A stretch of DNA of 64,000 nucleotides from Apricaphanius iberus (GCA_028564705.1 JAPXFQ010002899.1:992001-1056000); one strand, 5' to 3'; shown: positions 11,268 to 23,817, counted from the first letter of the stretch. Notes: generated by a model from the sequence alone, not told the origin. A program made the numbers and translations.

Positions 11268-14200
11268 TTATAAAGTGTTTAGCACCGGCATTCTCATTAC
11301 ATGTAGCCGACCTTTCTGCACCATCCCAAAACACTTGGCCACAATGTCCCGACACGTCACCGCGCAGAGTTCATCCGAGCTCCTCACTCTCACGAGGAAC
11401 TCTGCGATGTTTCTGTTGATCTGTGCGTTGAGGATTGTTGGTTGGGAGTTCACTGGGAGCAGTTTTCTGCAGAAAGCGACCAGTTCTCTGCAGGAGCAGC
11501 TGGATAATTTCTCACAGCTGCAAGGCTTCTTAAAGACAACCACGGACTCCACCAGAACAAAGCCGCTGGTCGTTTCTATGACTGAGTTGTTCCTTTTGTT
11601 TGAGACGCTGTAGTCCAAAGTGGTGACCAGCATGTCTCTGTAGACAAAACGCTTGTATTCGGTAACAGGCTGGGTATCGTTGCTCTGCAATGCAGCAAGT
11701 TCTTTCACAGTTAGAGATCTCTGAAAGCCGCATCCCAAAGTAAACACATCTTCTGTGACGTGGTTGGATGACTTGGTAAACACACCACAGCTTGTCATGG
11801 AAGAGAAGAGCTCTGTGATTTCTGTACTAGCATCATTCAGCAAATCGCTCCCTTTTCTGATCATCTCGTCGTGGGAAACGAACTGCTTAAAAACGTCCGC
11901 TGACGCAGACTGAGCCTTGGAGTACATCTGCAGGAGTCTCCTGTTGACGTCCTGGAAGACGAAGGCTGAGTTGGCCCACAGCAGACCCCAGTTACGGGTG
12001 CAGTCGGTCAGATGCATCAGCAGGTGGCAGTTGAATGAGCAGTGCTCGAGCCCGTACAGGGACGGTATCTGCGAGATGAACTGGACGAGGCACAACTCTG
12101 CACAGTTTAGCTCCTCCAGCGTGGCAAACGGGGAGAGGAGGATGTGAAGTGACGAGAGGAGAAGCATCCAGTGTTTGTAGTACTGCTTTGGTAAAACTTT
12201 CCTCAGTATCACAGGAGAGTAGAGAAGGGCAAACGCTCTCCACTCAGATGCTTCCCAATGTATCCTCTCACTGAGGCGCCGAGGTCTTTGTCTAATCTCA
12301 TCTGGGGGTTGGATGGCACACAAAGCTTTGTCCAGGTCCTTCAAACTCTGAGGTGGAAGGTGGAAGCGCCTTGTGACATAAAGAGGGTCCAACCAAAGAC
12401 TGACAAACTCGGGAACAACCCCGAGACAAACACAGTCCATGTAATCTGGGATAAACCCTTTGACAATGTCAAACGAAGGCAACAAAAGTAGCGGACTGTG
12501 ACCTTTGACGCCCATCTGACCTTGTGGGTAGCCATTTTGGATAACTACGGTGGCCAGCTGCTCCGTCTCAGCCATGTGCCTCAGGTCACACCCGTCAGCC
12601 TGAACAGGATAGACTCTGGTGTAACCCCGGCCCTTCTGAACCAGCTCACCTTTGTGGTAGCAGAACCCGCAGCCAAACTCCGAGCTAAACGGCTGAAAGT
12701 TCTGTACCTCTGACCTCGCCACCGAGTCGCAGACGCAGATTTTCGCCGTCACTCTGGTGTTGAGCTCTAAGCCGCTCTCATCTTCCCAGGTGAAGCCCTC
12801 GTGAGTGAGTTTGTGGAGTTCGTTCATGAAGGGCGTGAAGAAACACTGAAGCAGCGGTTTTCCTTTGCCGAACCACAACGTGTGCACCAGAACGTTTTTA
12901 CACCGCTCCACGTAAGGAAGTTCGTTGATCGTACACAGGATGTGCCGGACTGAAAACTTGGATGAGTTGAGAGGAGAAGAGCTATCACATGTGAAGGTCA
13001 GAGTAATACTGCCTTCTTGCTCCTCATGCTTGTATTCACCTCCAGTGTTAACGTCAGAAATGTAATCCTCCCTCGTGAAATGCTTCCCCAGCTTTGAGTG
13101 AAGGCGTGTCAAGACTTTCCTCAGCTGAATTTCCAGAGGCATCACAAGCAAGTAGTTCGCCTTTTCAAGAAGACTCTTTTTGCTCAAGCGCTGCTGACAA
13201 ACACCACACTTAGTCCCAGGCTCGACACCGAGGTAGTTTTCACACTTGGGACAGTACAAGTGGATTTCTGTCTTCTTGTCAATGTCAGTCAAATATCTCT
13301 TTATAAACTGCAGAGAGCTGGGAATGCATCCGGGCACCACGAGGTTGAGGAGGGCCAGGAGGTCTTTGGTGGCTGGTTTTGACAAGTCGTGCTTCAGGAT
13401 GAAGGCCAGGAGGAGGAGGAGGAGAGATCTTACACTGAGTGAAGAACCAGCGTAAATCATTTTCTCCCCATCAAAGTTTGGATCAAATATCTGCTCCTGG
13501 GGAACAATTTATGGAGAGCTAATTAGAAGCTGAATTTGACGATGCCAAACAAAGATGAAGAAAAGGAAAAACAAACCATTGGATCTTCTTGTGGGACGTC
13601 ATCACATGGGGTCGAATGTTTACCCTGTAAAGTAGATGAGACGAGAAACAGAAACAAGACAGACATAAGCAGCTTGATAAAAAAAAACATTTTATCTTAA
13701 TCTGAACAAGAAAACATTTATATAAAGACCTAAGAAAACACCAAGCATGTTCTAAAATGATTTAAATCGTATCTGGGGTGCACAAAAGGAAAACAGTTTG
13801 TAGTTTGAGACCAAACTGTTGCTGCCTATCAATCTTGGAAGGACAGAAAAAAAGGTTACTGGATCTGGAAAACATAAAAAGAAATTCTATTCAAACTTTT
13901 TTAACCTTTTCCTTTAAAAGATCTCCAGGTGATGATGATGATCAGCCAAATTAGTATCCCTAAAGCATTCCTATTAGATCTGTCATGAAATGGGACCAGT
14001 GTTAGGGCTACCGAACGCTAAAACCGTCCATCCCAGCCCCCCGCTACCCGTTCTGGTTGTGGCATACCCTATCTCTCTTTACCTCCACCTTCTTTGCCAT
14101 GTCAGCCACACTGCTGCAACAACGAAGCTCTTCCGTTCATTTTTGATCCCCAAATACTATTCTGCCCAGGTAATACTTTATAAGACACGTTGAAACGTGA

Positions 14201-17200
14201 CGTCACGCACCCAAGCCCCCGCCTCTCTTCTCTCTCAGGGCAGAAATACGCATCTCCCCCACTAACTACTATTGTTGTTAACTGACAGTTGTCAACAGAT
14301 CAGCGCTACACGGCAGTGAAGGAAAAATCTATCAGCATGGTTAACATGTGCAGTGCTATAGGCTGCAGAAATAGAAGAAAAAAGGACAGTAATAATATTT
14401 AATAGGTTTCCAGCTGACGAAATACGCTGCCGTCTATGGCTGAGTTAGCGTGGATGATGCATACGGGAGTTTCATCCCGTAACTTGTTAGCTATTTGAAA
14501 CGGTCTGGAAGCTAGCTCTGTAGGCTAGCTCTTAGCTATCGCAGCTTTCTCACATGTTACTGGTTGTACAAACGGTTGCCTGATTACATGTCGGCTGTAG
14601 GTTTATTATTTCATTTCTTTATGTGCGCCTGTTTATAAAAAGCCGTGGTGCTGCTGAACGGTAACTCGTTGTTTTGACTCATCAAACTGTGTTCATGATC
14701 AATCGGTATAAAAAGGCGTTTGAAGAGTCGAGCGCTGAGTGTTGTCCTTTTGATTGAATTGCCTCTTTGCTTTTGCTGTGTAAAATCACAGCATGTTGAT
14801 CATATAATTGTAGATATCTTCACACTGATCTGGAGGCGGTCATATCTGAGGTTTTTCCTCCCGTAGTTTGTAACTAAATGTTCTGGAAGCTTTGCGCTAC
14901 ATACAGTTAGCTTTCTGATGTGACCTTTACGATTATCAGCACAAAGATGGTTTAGGTTTTATTTTGTTTGGCTAATTGTTCAGCGACAACAGCATGGCTT
15001 TGCATAGCAGTGTGGACGCTTTTTGCTGTCCAGTGTCCAGTAGACTTAAAACACAAATAATCTGTCACACTTTAAATAGTGCTGAAATCCATTTCTTTTT
15101 GCTGTTATTTAGTTTATATTTGTTTTGTTCCTTTTATTCCCGTTCTATTACTGCTACAGGTAGTAATTGTATAAGTGAAACTTTATTCTTAGTGTTCTTT
15201 TTTTAATCGCTTGTGCTGCTGCTTATGTTTTCTACTGAGTCTCTTTACCCTTGTCTTCTTAAACATTTTCTCATTGCAAACTTTTTTTTGGTTATTTATT
15301 GTGAAGCCCTTTGGTCACCTTTTGGCTAAGTAAAGCGCTAAACGATTGTAATAAAATGTTTTTTTCATTTCAAGGTCCCATCCATAAACGCTTAGTTTTC
15401 AGTCTCAGTGGAATTGCAGTTTCTCCGCCTCTCGGTCATCACGGTTACCCTTGAACCGCCCCATATCAGCCAGCTTTGCATTGTCCGTTTATGGTGTGGG
15501 TGTGTAGGAGATGGGATATGATCCAAAATCACCTGAGCACATTTCTAGTGAGAGTCTGATTTTTAAAGCGGAAATCATGTGCTGTGTGTACTTTTTTGAT
15601 CGGAAAATGTCTTTGTGTAAGTAAATTTATTTTGCTTCGCTCAAGTACGGCTTCAGTACACAAAGTTTTATAAATTACACCTTTACCAAATTTAAATGCT
15701 GTGGCTGCACCTTCAGAGATCTGTGCAGGAACAGATGTCTGCTAACCTCAATAAACTGAGGAAAGAAAAGTTGGTCCTCAGATACAATGTAGGATACAGA
15801 TAAAGCTGGAAGATATCATCTCGCCGGTCAAAGACGTTTTACAAGAACATAAAAGGGGTGTACTTATGATTTTCACACACAGATTATTTTTTGTTCAACA
15901 ATAGTCCAGAATCTGTTGTGTGTTTTTGAGATTAAATTTAAATAATCTTAGAACCATGAGAAAATAATTTTTCCCATGACCTTACCTTTTCATGCTGTGG
16001 GTGATCTTCTGTAGCTTCTCGTGTTCTTTCAAAAAGATAACTGGCCTAAAAGTCCGACAGAAGACATCTTACATGGATCTTAACACAATCATGTAGTATC
16101 ATGACATCTTCAATGCCAAGATGAATGCAATAAATTAAAGTTTCATACCAGCGGATCTTCATCTGTATCAGATGATTCTGTGTAATCGGAGCCTTCATCA
16201 GCAATGTTCACATCCTTCTGAAAAAACATACAGAGAAAAACATACATTACAGCTGGGAAACTATGCTGTTGAAAAATCAAAACATAGTTATTAGAGCATG
16301 TTCTATTCTCAAATATGGGCAGAGTATAATTTAAAGATTTCAAAACATTAACACTGAATGTTTTCAAGTGGTTATATTTAGAGCTTAGAGAACTTATCGA
16401 TTTAATCGATTATAATCGATATTTAAAATGGCTGACAACTAAAAAAGTAATCGATTAGTTGCTTTATAATCACGTTTTAGCTTAACCCCTTAATGTTCCA
16501 ACGGCCCGCTGGCGGGCCCATCCGCCATTTTTACTTTTTAATACATGATATACTGATTTATAATTTCTATGAATTCATATATTTTATATCATTGGAAAGC
16601 CAATAGTATTGTTTTGTTTTTTACCATATATACCAATAAAGGACACAGTCATAAGTGTGAGCACAGCAGTTGTCTTTGTCAACCCCCCCCCCATTCCCTC
16701 CCAGAAGAAGAATTATGCACAAATTACATTTTGCAGCCTGTTGTGTCTCACAAATCTGATCTTTGAAATGTTTGAGTTATTTTAATCGATAGTAGAAGAG
16801 CCACATTTACTCCAACACCCCAAAAACCATGAAAATGTTGTGTTTAGTGAAGGGTGAAGGTTAATTAATTCTGAGAGCCCCAATATTGCCCCAAAATACT
16901 GCCCAACTAAGTCAGCCTCCTTCATTCCCTAAATGAAAATGAAAATTTTCATTTCATGGGCTGAGATATTTTTGTTAATACGGTGTACATTCATTTGTAT
17001 GGAATTCTACATCAGTTTGTATTTTTATGCCTAAAAATTAATCTGGACAAATATCTTTCAGTTACGCTCATTCAAAATAGATTGCTCATTTTAAATAGAT
17101 TGCAGTGAACTGTACAATTCTGTTATGTTTTTCTTGTTCTAAAGAAAATTTGTTCGTAATTATTTATATGGGTGAAAGTAATAATTAAATATATTTACTA

Positions 17201-17528
17201 ATAAAAGCAATTAAGTGATTAATCGTAAAAATGATCGACAGATTAATCGATTATGAAAATAATCGTTAGTTGCAGCCCTAGTTATATTGTTGAATCTTAA
17301 ATGAAGATGCCCCCAACAACTAGCCAATCAGATAGCTCCATATGGCATTTATAACATCATATACCGCCAAAAGTCTGAACCAGAAGATCCATCAGTGTAA
17401 AATTCATTATTATGCTTTAATAGTTACATTATTGAACCTTACTAACATTCTCCTGAAATATGGTGATGGTTTAACTTTACCTTTTCAGGATCTCCACCTT
17501 TGTCTCCAGCAGGCCCAGCAGGATCACC
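11268..17528 (-). CDS. CACTA/EnSpm (Tnp2-type) transposase-derived protein, multi-exon, 5' end not found
   Basis: Five minus-strand exons join in one frame: 17481-17528, 16149-16217, 15986-16045, 13577-13624 and 11268-13496, all with AG/GT borders and phase-0 introns. They give at least 817 residues; the initiator exon was not found. The last exon alone is 742 codons plus stop, with no internal stop. In it I see a zinc-ribbon-like CPKC...CGVC (about 40 residues into the exon's long ORF), a THLP-free core with FTCDSSSP and CVCDSVARSE (likely first two catalytic Asp), GCGFCYHKGEL, PDYMDCVCLGVVPEF, and a DUF4218-like segment (SLYGLEHCSFNCHLLMHL, NWGLLWANSAFVFQD). Tnp2/DUF4218 proteins are DDE-type transposases of CACTA elements. 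The first exons are short and acidic. Either a young element or a host-retained gene; element ends were not found. Confidence 0.8.
14000..15360 (+). pseudogene. THAP-domain start, frameshifted, on the strand opposite the transposase
   Basis: From the ATG at 14337 the frame reads MVNMCSAIGCRNRRKKDSN, the start of a THAP zinc finger (C-x4-C and basic stretch), then hits TAA/TAG. One frame over, FNRFPADEIRCRLWLS continues the THAP pattern, including the conserved FP and W, before another stop at about 14450. The C-terminal C-x2-H half was not found. THAP domains occur in P-element-like transposases and many host factors. AATAAA lies at about 15350 in the same direction. Outer borders are approximate. 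Confidence 0.55.
16380..17280. mobile_element. MITE with AATCGATT-rich ends, in the first visible intron of the transposase gene
   Basis: The right end reads AATAATCGTTAGTTGCAGCCCTA (ends 17280), the common AGGGCTGCAACTAACGATT terminus of a fish nonautonomous element. The left end is degenerate but contains TTAATCGATTATAATCGAT, complementary to the right arm. A perfect 7-bp hairpin GGCCCGC-TG-GCGGGCC lies at about 16503-16518. Confidence 0.55.
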
Positions 17529-19084
17529 CTGAGAAACAAAAGAGGGCCAAATCTAAATCATTAATGATAACTTTACCACTGGAAGGCATTTTAATTATAG
17601 TACTATAACTCCCCATTTAAATTTTTTGAAAAATCCAGAATGTGGACAAAATAATCCCAGGTTTTCGCAAAATTATAAAACTACCTACAGAATATTTATG
17701 GCTATGCCAACAAAATCCCTTAAATTTGGAAGAGTTTAGGCCCAATGTAGAAATCCCCTCCTGAATTCAGACTTTTTTATCAGAATTATTAATAACAAAA
17801 TACCTAATTAGAATTCGTCCTGAGGCACTAATCATCTTCTGTACTTTAATAACTGTAAATCAATTATTATTAACCATATCACGATAATCACATGGCTTCT
17901 ATTAATGATTATGTCAACGGACCAATCCAGTCAAAGCGACGCCTTTTTGTCAAGCTAACCAGCCAATCAAGTTGCTGAAAAAAGCATGCAGTACTGAGAA
18001 GCAGGAGCCCTCTGCTGGCAGGTAAAACAAAAACAGGTTACAAACGCAAGTTAGGTTTAGGTAATGCTCCTTGAATGTTAGGATTAGTAATGAATCAACC
18101 AGGTTAGCCAATCAAAAATGAGAAGGGCGGGACCTTGCCTTTAAATGGGTACAATTCGGTTAGAAGGCCAAATAAGCAATACATACGTTACAGAATGAAG
18201 AAACCTCTGTTTGGGACTTCCATTTATAGTCTTTATAATATTATATCTATGAGCATTATGAGCATCAGTCCATGAGGGGTCTACGTATATTATGTCTATA
18301 CTTCTTTTTCCATTACAGCGATTTCTGTTTGAGACTTCCGACGTGGATTGGATATAACGTGGCCCCCTTGTCGGCCATTGTGACTGCAGTTGGGTCCCTC
18401 TCTGCTTTTATGAGCAGCTGCCATATTTCTTTCGAACATGGTGGTTTAACACAAACTGAAAACCTCAAAGGAGGGCGCTCTAGCCAAACTGTAAATCATG
18501 TACGTCTGATTTTCCCAAATCTGAATAAAAGTAAAAATAGGTAAAACCGTGGAAGGTTCCAGATTGATTATTAATTTCTAAGATTTCATTAAACATCAGA
18601 AGGATTGACATGAATTGTTGGTTGGTTGGTTGGTAGTTAAACATGAGTGGTTGATCACCAGATAGATGGTTTTTATAAAGGGTATTTAATAGATAGCTAA
18701 ACCGACGCAGCAATGAATGGATAGATAATATCTAGAAAAGCAGGTTAGGCAAAAATGTGTCACTTACGAAGGCATGTTGGAGTTCCTCTGTTATGTTAGT
18801 TCTTATTTGTGTTCTTTTTCTAGATTTTTTATTTATTTATTTTTTGTTAAGGCGTCGCTGTTTGGCCAATTACTCCCTCTAGTAGCTAGAAGGATTCTTG
18901 CTCTCTCCGTCATAATGGGCATATCCCAGACTTCAGCATCTCTTTGCTTGCCTTTCTAACCGTACCTGAGGAAGCCAAGGCAACAATCCAAGAAATGTGG
19001 GTCTTTTCTTAGATTTTCCAAGTGTTGTTGGAGTTTTCACCTCAGCAGCTTTCTGACCAAATATCCCCAGACCAAAGCTGTCAG
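17529..19084. other. Intergenic, no gene recognised
   Basis: Should hold the missing 5' exon of the transposase gene if that gene is complete, but no ATG exon with a matching phase-0 donor could be chosen. A TTGG tetranucleotide repeat lies at about 18617-18634. Confidence 0.35.
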
Positions 19085-20375
19085 GTACCGAAGTACGAAT
19101 GCTTAAGTTACATTACTTAAGTAGAAATTTGGGAAATTTATATTTCAATAGAGTAAATATAGATGAGTCTACTTTTTACTTCTACTCCTTACATTTTCAC
19201 ACAATTATCTGTACTTTCTACTCTATTCATTTAGAAAAATAGCCTTGTCACTTGTTTCATTTAGTCTTGTCAATTTCTTAGAAATAACCCCCCCCAAAAA
19301 AAAATTTTTTTTTCAAAAATGCGCCAACTGGTCGATAATAATTTTAAACATCTACATACTGCGCACACGGGGGTCACGCTGCCAAATATTTTCCATATTT
19401 ATAACTGTGGCAGAAAAATCTGAAAACGGCTCGTCATTTTTAAATGATTATAATTGAAACCCGACTTTGGTGCAGACGTGTGGACATTTTTGACTTTACG
19501 CGCGGATTACAGGTAACTGTATCAATAGCAAGATTCGGATAAAGGTAACTGAGCGTAATGTCAGACTGGGAGATTTTAGAACATGACTGTGAATAGTGCG
19601 GCTGGTTAAAGACTCTTTTCCAAAAGCCCGGTGTGGTGACAACCACACCGGGCGCCTACAATGCCCTTTTGTGCTGCAGAAGAGATAGGAAGCTGGATTC
19701 GGAGACTTTCCGACTTCTGATCACGTCAATTATAGAAATATTCCCTGATTTTAAAACCTCGGGAGAAGTGCAGCTTTCAATTCCAATCTGTGGTTGCAGA
19801 GTGCAGCAATATATGTATATTTATACATATTGTGATTGAAAGAAAACAAATGTTATAGTTCCTGATCTATCTCGAATAATCTTCTGTCTATTGTAATGAG
19901 GTAGACTAATTAAAAATAAAACAAAATATAAAAATAAAAAAGAACTCTGTGAAGGACACACCTGTTCATGAACCTTAACCACTTCCCAGTCAAGCAGGAC
20001 GAAGCTGTTGTCAATTTCAAAGATGCTCGATGTAGAGACTCAGGCAAATACACCATTATAAATAGTCAACTATCAAATCTTCCACTCCATGAAACACGTA
20101 TTAATGCTCAGCAGTCCACCTATAGTTCTTTAATGTATTTGTATTGCACTAAAATGCATTATTTGTTGGACATATGCAGGTGAAATAACGTGCCTAGCGT
20201 ATCCCTATTTTTATTTAGGAGGTGTGGTAGTGCTGTGGTGCAATTTAAGTTTACATTTTTTAATGGCATTTAAAAAAAAAAAAAACTTAGGGTACATTAC
20301 TTTTACTTTTATACTTTAAGCAGTTTTGAATCCAGTCCTTTTTTACCTTAACTTGAGTAAAAAACTTGACTTGAT
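19085..20375. repeat. Inverted-repeat element with ACTTTTACTT-type arms
   Basis: The left arm (about 19100-19225) has AAGTTACATTACTTAAGTA and TACTTTTTACTTCTACTCC. The right arm (about 20290-20375) has CATTACTTTTACTTTTATAC and CTTAACTTGAGTAAAAAAC. This pattern is typical of a common fish fold-back repeat. The middle contains dispersed repeat R1 copy 2. A (TCTA)n tract follows at 20410-20427. Confidence 0.5.
19660..19815 (+). repeat. Dispersed repeat R1, copy 2
   Basis: One plus frame gives ETFRLLITSIIEIFPDFKT and then LSIPICGCRVQ, aligning with copy 1 at 5.8 kb and copy 4 at 53.9 kb. Nucleotide identity is highest over GAAATATTCCCTGATTT. Confidence 0.6.
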
Positions 20376-20583
20376 AATTCGACTTCTACAGAAGTCTTTT
20401 TAACCCTGAATCTATCTATCTATCTACTTGAGTTTTGGATGTGAATGCCTTTTACACCTGCGGCCCGGACAGATATTTAAAGAGTCGCAAAAGCAAACGA
20501 GGTGGATTAGCAGCGTTTGCCAAAAACTGATGGTTTCGGTCCAGGAAATGTTACTGTGAAATATGGTCTCTGCTTCCACGATA

Positions 20584-21084
20584 TTAAAGGGACAGTGTGT
20601 AATTTCGGCCAGTAGGGGGCAGTGCCTACCTAAATTATCACAAGCATGCGGTATCTGTGTCTTCGAGTAAGAAACTCAACAACAGAGGTCCAACTAGTGC
20701 TGTTTCCAAACGCTCAATTCCCTGAGAATTATCTATTTGCAACAACAGGACGAGCGCATCAGTCTCTCTTTCATCGCTTGGAACTAGGAAAGAGGTAAAT
20801 ATGTATTTATGGCAAAACTTTTTTGCATTTTGAGGGGAAATCATTGTTTTAATCATTGTGCGCTTTGTCCGTCCGGGCTCTTGTAGAAGTAAAGACGTCA
20901 TCTAATATGGCTTTCCCCTGAAAAGAAGCCCCGTGCCTATGTACTTTAAAACTGATTTTTAAAGCCATATTTTACAATATCGCCAATATTTTGCAATTAA
21001 TGTGCTTTACGTAATTATTATTACGTAATATTTTAATGGCTATTTTCAAAGATGTACTGCAAAAACTACACACTGTCACTTTAA
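20584..21084. mobile_element. TTAA-flanked MITE, copy 2
   Basis: TTAA at 20584-20587 and 21081-21084, with inverted ends AGGGACAGTGTGTAATTT and AAACTACACACTGTCACT. It shares ends and the GGGGGCAGTGCCTACCTAAAT start with copy 1 at 3.5-4.2 kb, but is about 230 bp shorter and diverges inside. Confidence 0.7.
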
Positions 21085-21359
21085 GATATTAGCATGTTAT
21101 GAAAGTCATGAGATTGTTGTATAGAAACTCTTCAGTCAGAGGCTTTTTCAGATTCGTTGCCAGACTGACTGCTACAGGAGATCCCTCCTGCTCACAGCAT
21201 CTTGATGGATAAATGGATGGATAGATGATTTATAGCTCTTCCTGCAGGATGTTAGCGGAGTAAAAGACGCAGATAACGCCTGACTTATAAACGTTTGGAT
21301 GAAAACCATCGGTGATACCCAGCCTCTGTGACCGCAGACAAAAAGCTCCAGTTTTCCCT

Positions 21360-21602
21360 TTACATCCTCCTCACCTTCTCCGGCTTTTCTTTCCGTTTCC
21401 TTCTTGGATTCCCCTTTGACGGTCTCCCACTCCGCGGCAGAGTGGCCACGCTGTTATACCGTTTCCATTTCATGATAATGCTCCTCACCGTGGAAGGAGG
21501 AATCTCTAAAGTCTTTGAAATGAACTTGTAGCCGATCCCAGCTTTGTGCAGATCAACCACTCTCCCCCTGATACCGTCGGGGACTTCGTTTCCACGGGGC
21601 AT
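21360..21602 (-). pseudogene. Tc1 transposase N-terminal fragment
   Basis: The minus frame begins MPRGNEVPDGIRGRVVDLH and runs through the paired-like helix-turn-helix (GYKFISKTLEIPPSTVRSII, then TLPRSGRPSK), the DNA-binding half of Tc1 transposases. It ends after 80 codons. No catalytic domain follows. A (CT)n(TA)n tract lies at about 21662-21699. Confidence 0.85.
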
Positions 21603-21779
21603 TTTTCCCGATAACTGATTAAATCCAGGAATGTGGAATGTGTGGAAACCTTCCCCTTTTTCCTCTCTCTCTCTCTTTTATATATATATATATATATATT
21701 TCTGCTAGCAACAAGGAAGCGCTCCGTTATTTCCACTTCCTGTCGCACCGGAGGTGTAATTTTCCTCTTTTTTTCTTGA

Positions 21780-22495
21780 CAGGGTTTTTTAAATCATTTA
21801 TTCTTATTATTAAAAATTCCAAAATTAAACGCAAGAGTTAGAAAAGATAAATATTTCTAAATCTGATGACGACGCATGCAAAAGACCATCAAAAACCCAC
21901 TGGGAAGTGACAAATAAGGTTAAACCTTTTTGTACTTAAACTTTATTTGTAATCATAAATGAGGACAAAAGGGAGACAAAGGATGCAAGACGTAGCGATA
22001 CTAGATAAATAGAATCTCTAAAATACTACTTTTTGCAAAGGTTAAATAAAAAGAAAATAACCGTTTTAAATGTATTGTTTAAGTTTTTGATTTCAATCAA
22101 GTTTATATTAAGAATTAGCATGAAAGTGACACAAAGGTCAAGTTATTCTAAATAAAAGAAAACCCATATAATGGTAGTTTTTATGTTTTTTAATAGTTAA
22201 TATAGTTTTCAAAAATATTTAGATTCTGTTTAATTTTGGAAGCCAAAAATGTACTAGTAATTTTAGAATGAAAGAATAATCTTTTTAATTTTCCCACAAG
22301 GGGAAATTTGGTGGCAACAGCAACAAAAAGAACAGAACACACGACAGAAACACAATTTTTCCATAAAAAAAATGTTTTACATCATGGACATAGTCACAAA
22401 GTACAATAAAGTGGCACACCCAGGTTGTAATGTACAACAGAGCAGGACACTGAAATATGTCTAAATAATGTCAAATATTTAGAAATATGTACATA
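21780..22495 (-). other. AT-rich sequence with a LINE 3' tail
   Basis: Mostly unassigned. On the minus strand near 22290-22315 the sequence CAAATTTCCCCTTGTGGGAAAA resembles the 3' end of L2-like fish LINEs. No reverse transcriptase sequence is attached. Confidence 0.4.
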
Positions 22496-22499
22496 GAAA

Positions 22500-23115
22500 T
22501 ATGTTGAACACTGGACCAGCTCTACACCCTCAGCAAGGTCCTGGAGGGTTCGTGGGAGTTCGCCTAACTTGTATTTTGTGGACTTGGAGAAGTCCCTGTG
22601 GGGGATACTCCGGGAGTATGGGGGTTTACCGTTTGGTACATGTATGGATCTGTGGTCAACTACTTGGTTCGAATTGCCAGCCAGTAGTCGGATTCGTTTC
22701 CAGTGAGAGGTTGCCCTTTGTCACCGATTCTGTTCATAACATCCATGGACAGGATTTCTAGGTGCAGTCAAGGTGTTGAGGGGATCCGTTTTGGTGACCT
22801 CAGGATCGGGTCGCTGCTTTTCACAGATGATGCGGTCCTGTTGGCTGCATCTGAACGTGATCTACAGCTTTGGCTGGAGCGGTTCGCAGCCAAGTGTGAA
22901 GCAGGTGGGATGAGGATCAGCACCTCCAAATACGAGACCATGGTCTGGGGATGCGGTCCTTCCTCAAGTGGAGGAGTTCAAGTATCTGGGGGTCTCGTTA
23001 AAGAATGAGGGAAAACATGGAGCACGAGATCGATAGACGGATTGGTAAGGCATCTGCAGTTATGCGGGCGCTGTACTGGTCTGTCATGGTGAAGAGAGAG
23101 CTGAGCTGGAAGGTA
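22500..23115 (+). mobile_element. Rex3 (RTE clade) LINE fragment, copy 1
   Basis: Plus-strand remains of a reverse transcriptase: RGCPLSPILF, MDRISRCSQGVEGIRFGDL, LLFTDDAVLLAASERDLQ (F/Y-ADD changed to FTDD), then GGMRISTSKYETMVWG. The bases TTGCCCTTTGTCACCG at about 22715 are the conserved block I recall as the standard Rex3 primer site. Frames are shifted around 22600 and 22970. It stops abruptly at about 23115 in TCTCGATTTAC. Copy 2 is at 56.0-57.06 kb. Confidence 0.75.
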
Positions 23116-23817
23116 AAACTCTCGATTTACAATTCGATTCCAATTCTCAAGTATCGATTACCACCATCCGATCCAATCTGATCCAGTTTGATTTACATAT
23201 GCGTCAATTCTATTAAAAATGTTAGCAGTTATCTAAATTTTTTATTGAATTAGGCTACTTAACATTGGTTAACAGTTTACCAAAAAAAAAAAAACCTTTA
23301 TTAACACATTCATAAAACTGCATTACCTTTCAGAACTAAGCCTTAAAACGGCTGTCTGGATCTTTATTTCCCATTTTAGCTGTAAAAATGGTAAAACATG
23401 GTAAAAATTATTCAGATTTTTTAACTTGTGAATCGATTCTTAGAATTTTTATAAGAATCGATTCAGGATCGATTTTTCCATCATTTCAATAAAGGGCTAA
23501 TATATAGCCTGTCTGATGACTACGCTTGCAAAAGCATATAAAAAGTGTTCAATGTGTATTTGAACTCTAACTTTGTAATCATTTTTGAGACCAAGACTGT
23601 CTCCACTGGCAACAGGTTAATAAAATAAAGCTACAAATAAAATCAGTATTTTAAAGTAAATGCCCAAGCTTTTGATTCAAGTCAAGTTTATATTTAGAAT
23701 GAGCAAAGAAGAAACACAAAGAGCAAGTTATTCTAATACAAAAAAGGATTATAAACACTCAATGCTACATTTTGTTCCTTTTTGTTTTTAACAGTAAATA
23801 ATATAGCCTATGTAAAA
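23116..23817. repeat. AT-rich ATCGATTC-type repeat
   Basis: Several copies of ATCGATT in both directions (about 23150-23165 and 23430-23475, AATCGATTCTTAG...AAGAATCGATTCAGG) form an imperfect palindrome like that flanking the MITE at 59.5-60.1 kb. No coding sequence. Confidence 0.45.

Noticed and set aside
11248..13455. Plus-strand ORFs opposite the transposase
   Set aside because: Shadows of the long minus-strand exon.
17481..17528. Collagen exon (GDPAGPAGDKGGDPEK)
   Set aside because: Gly spacing is not a regular Gly-x-y, and the exon is in frame with the acidic exons of the transposase gene.
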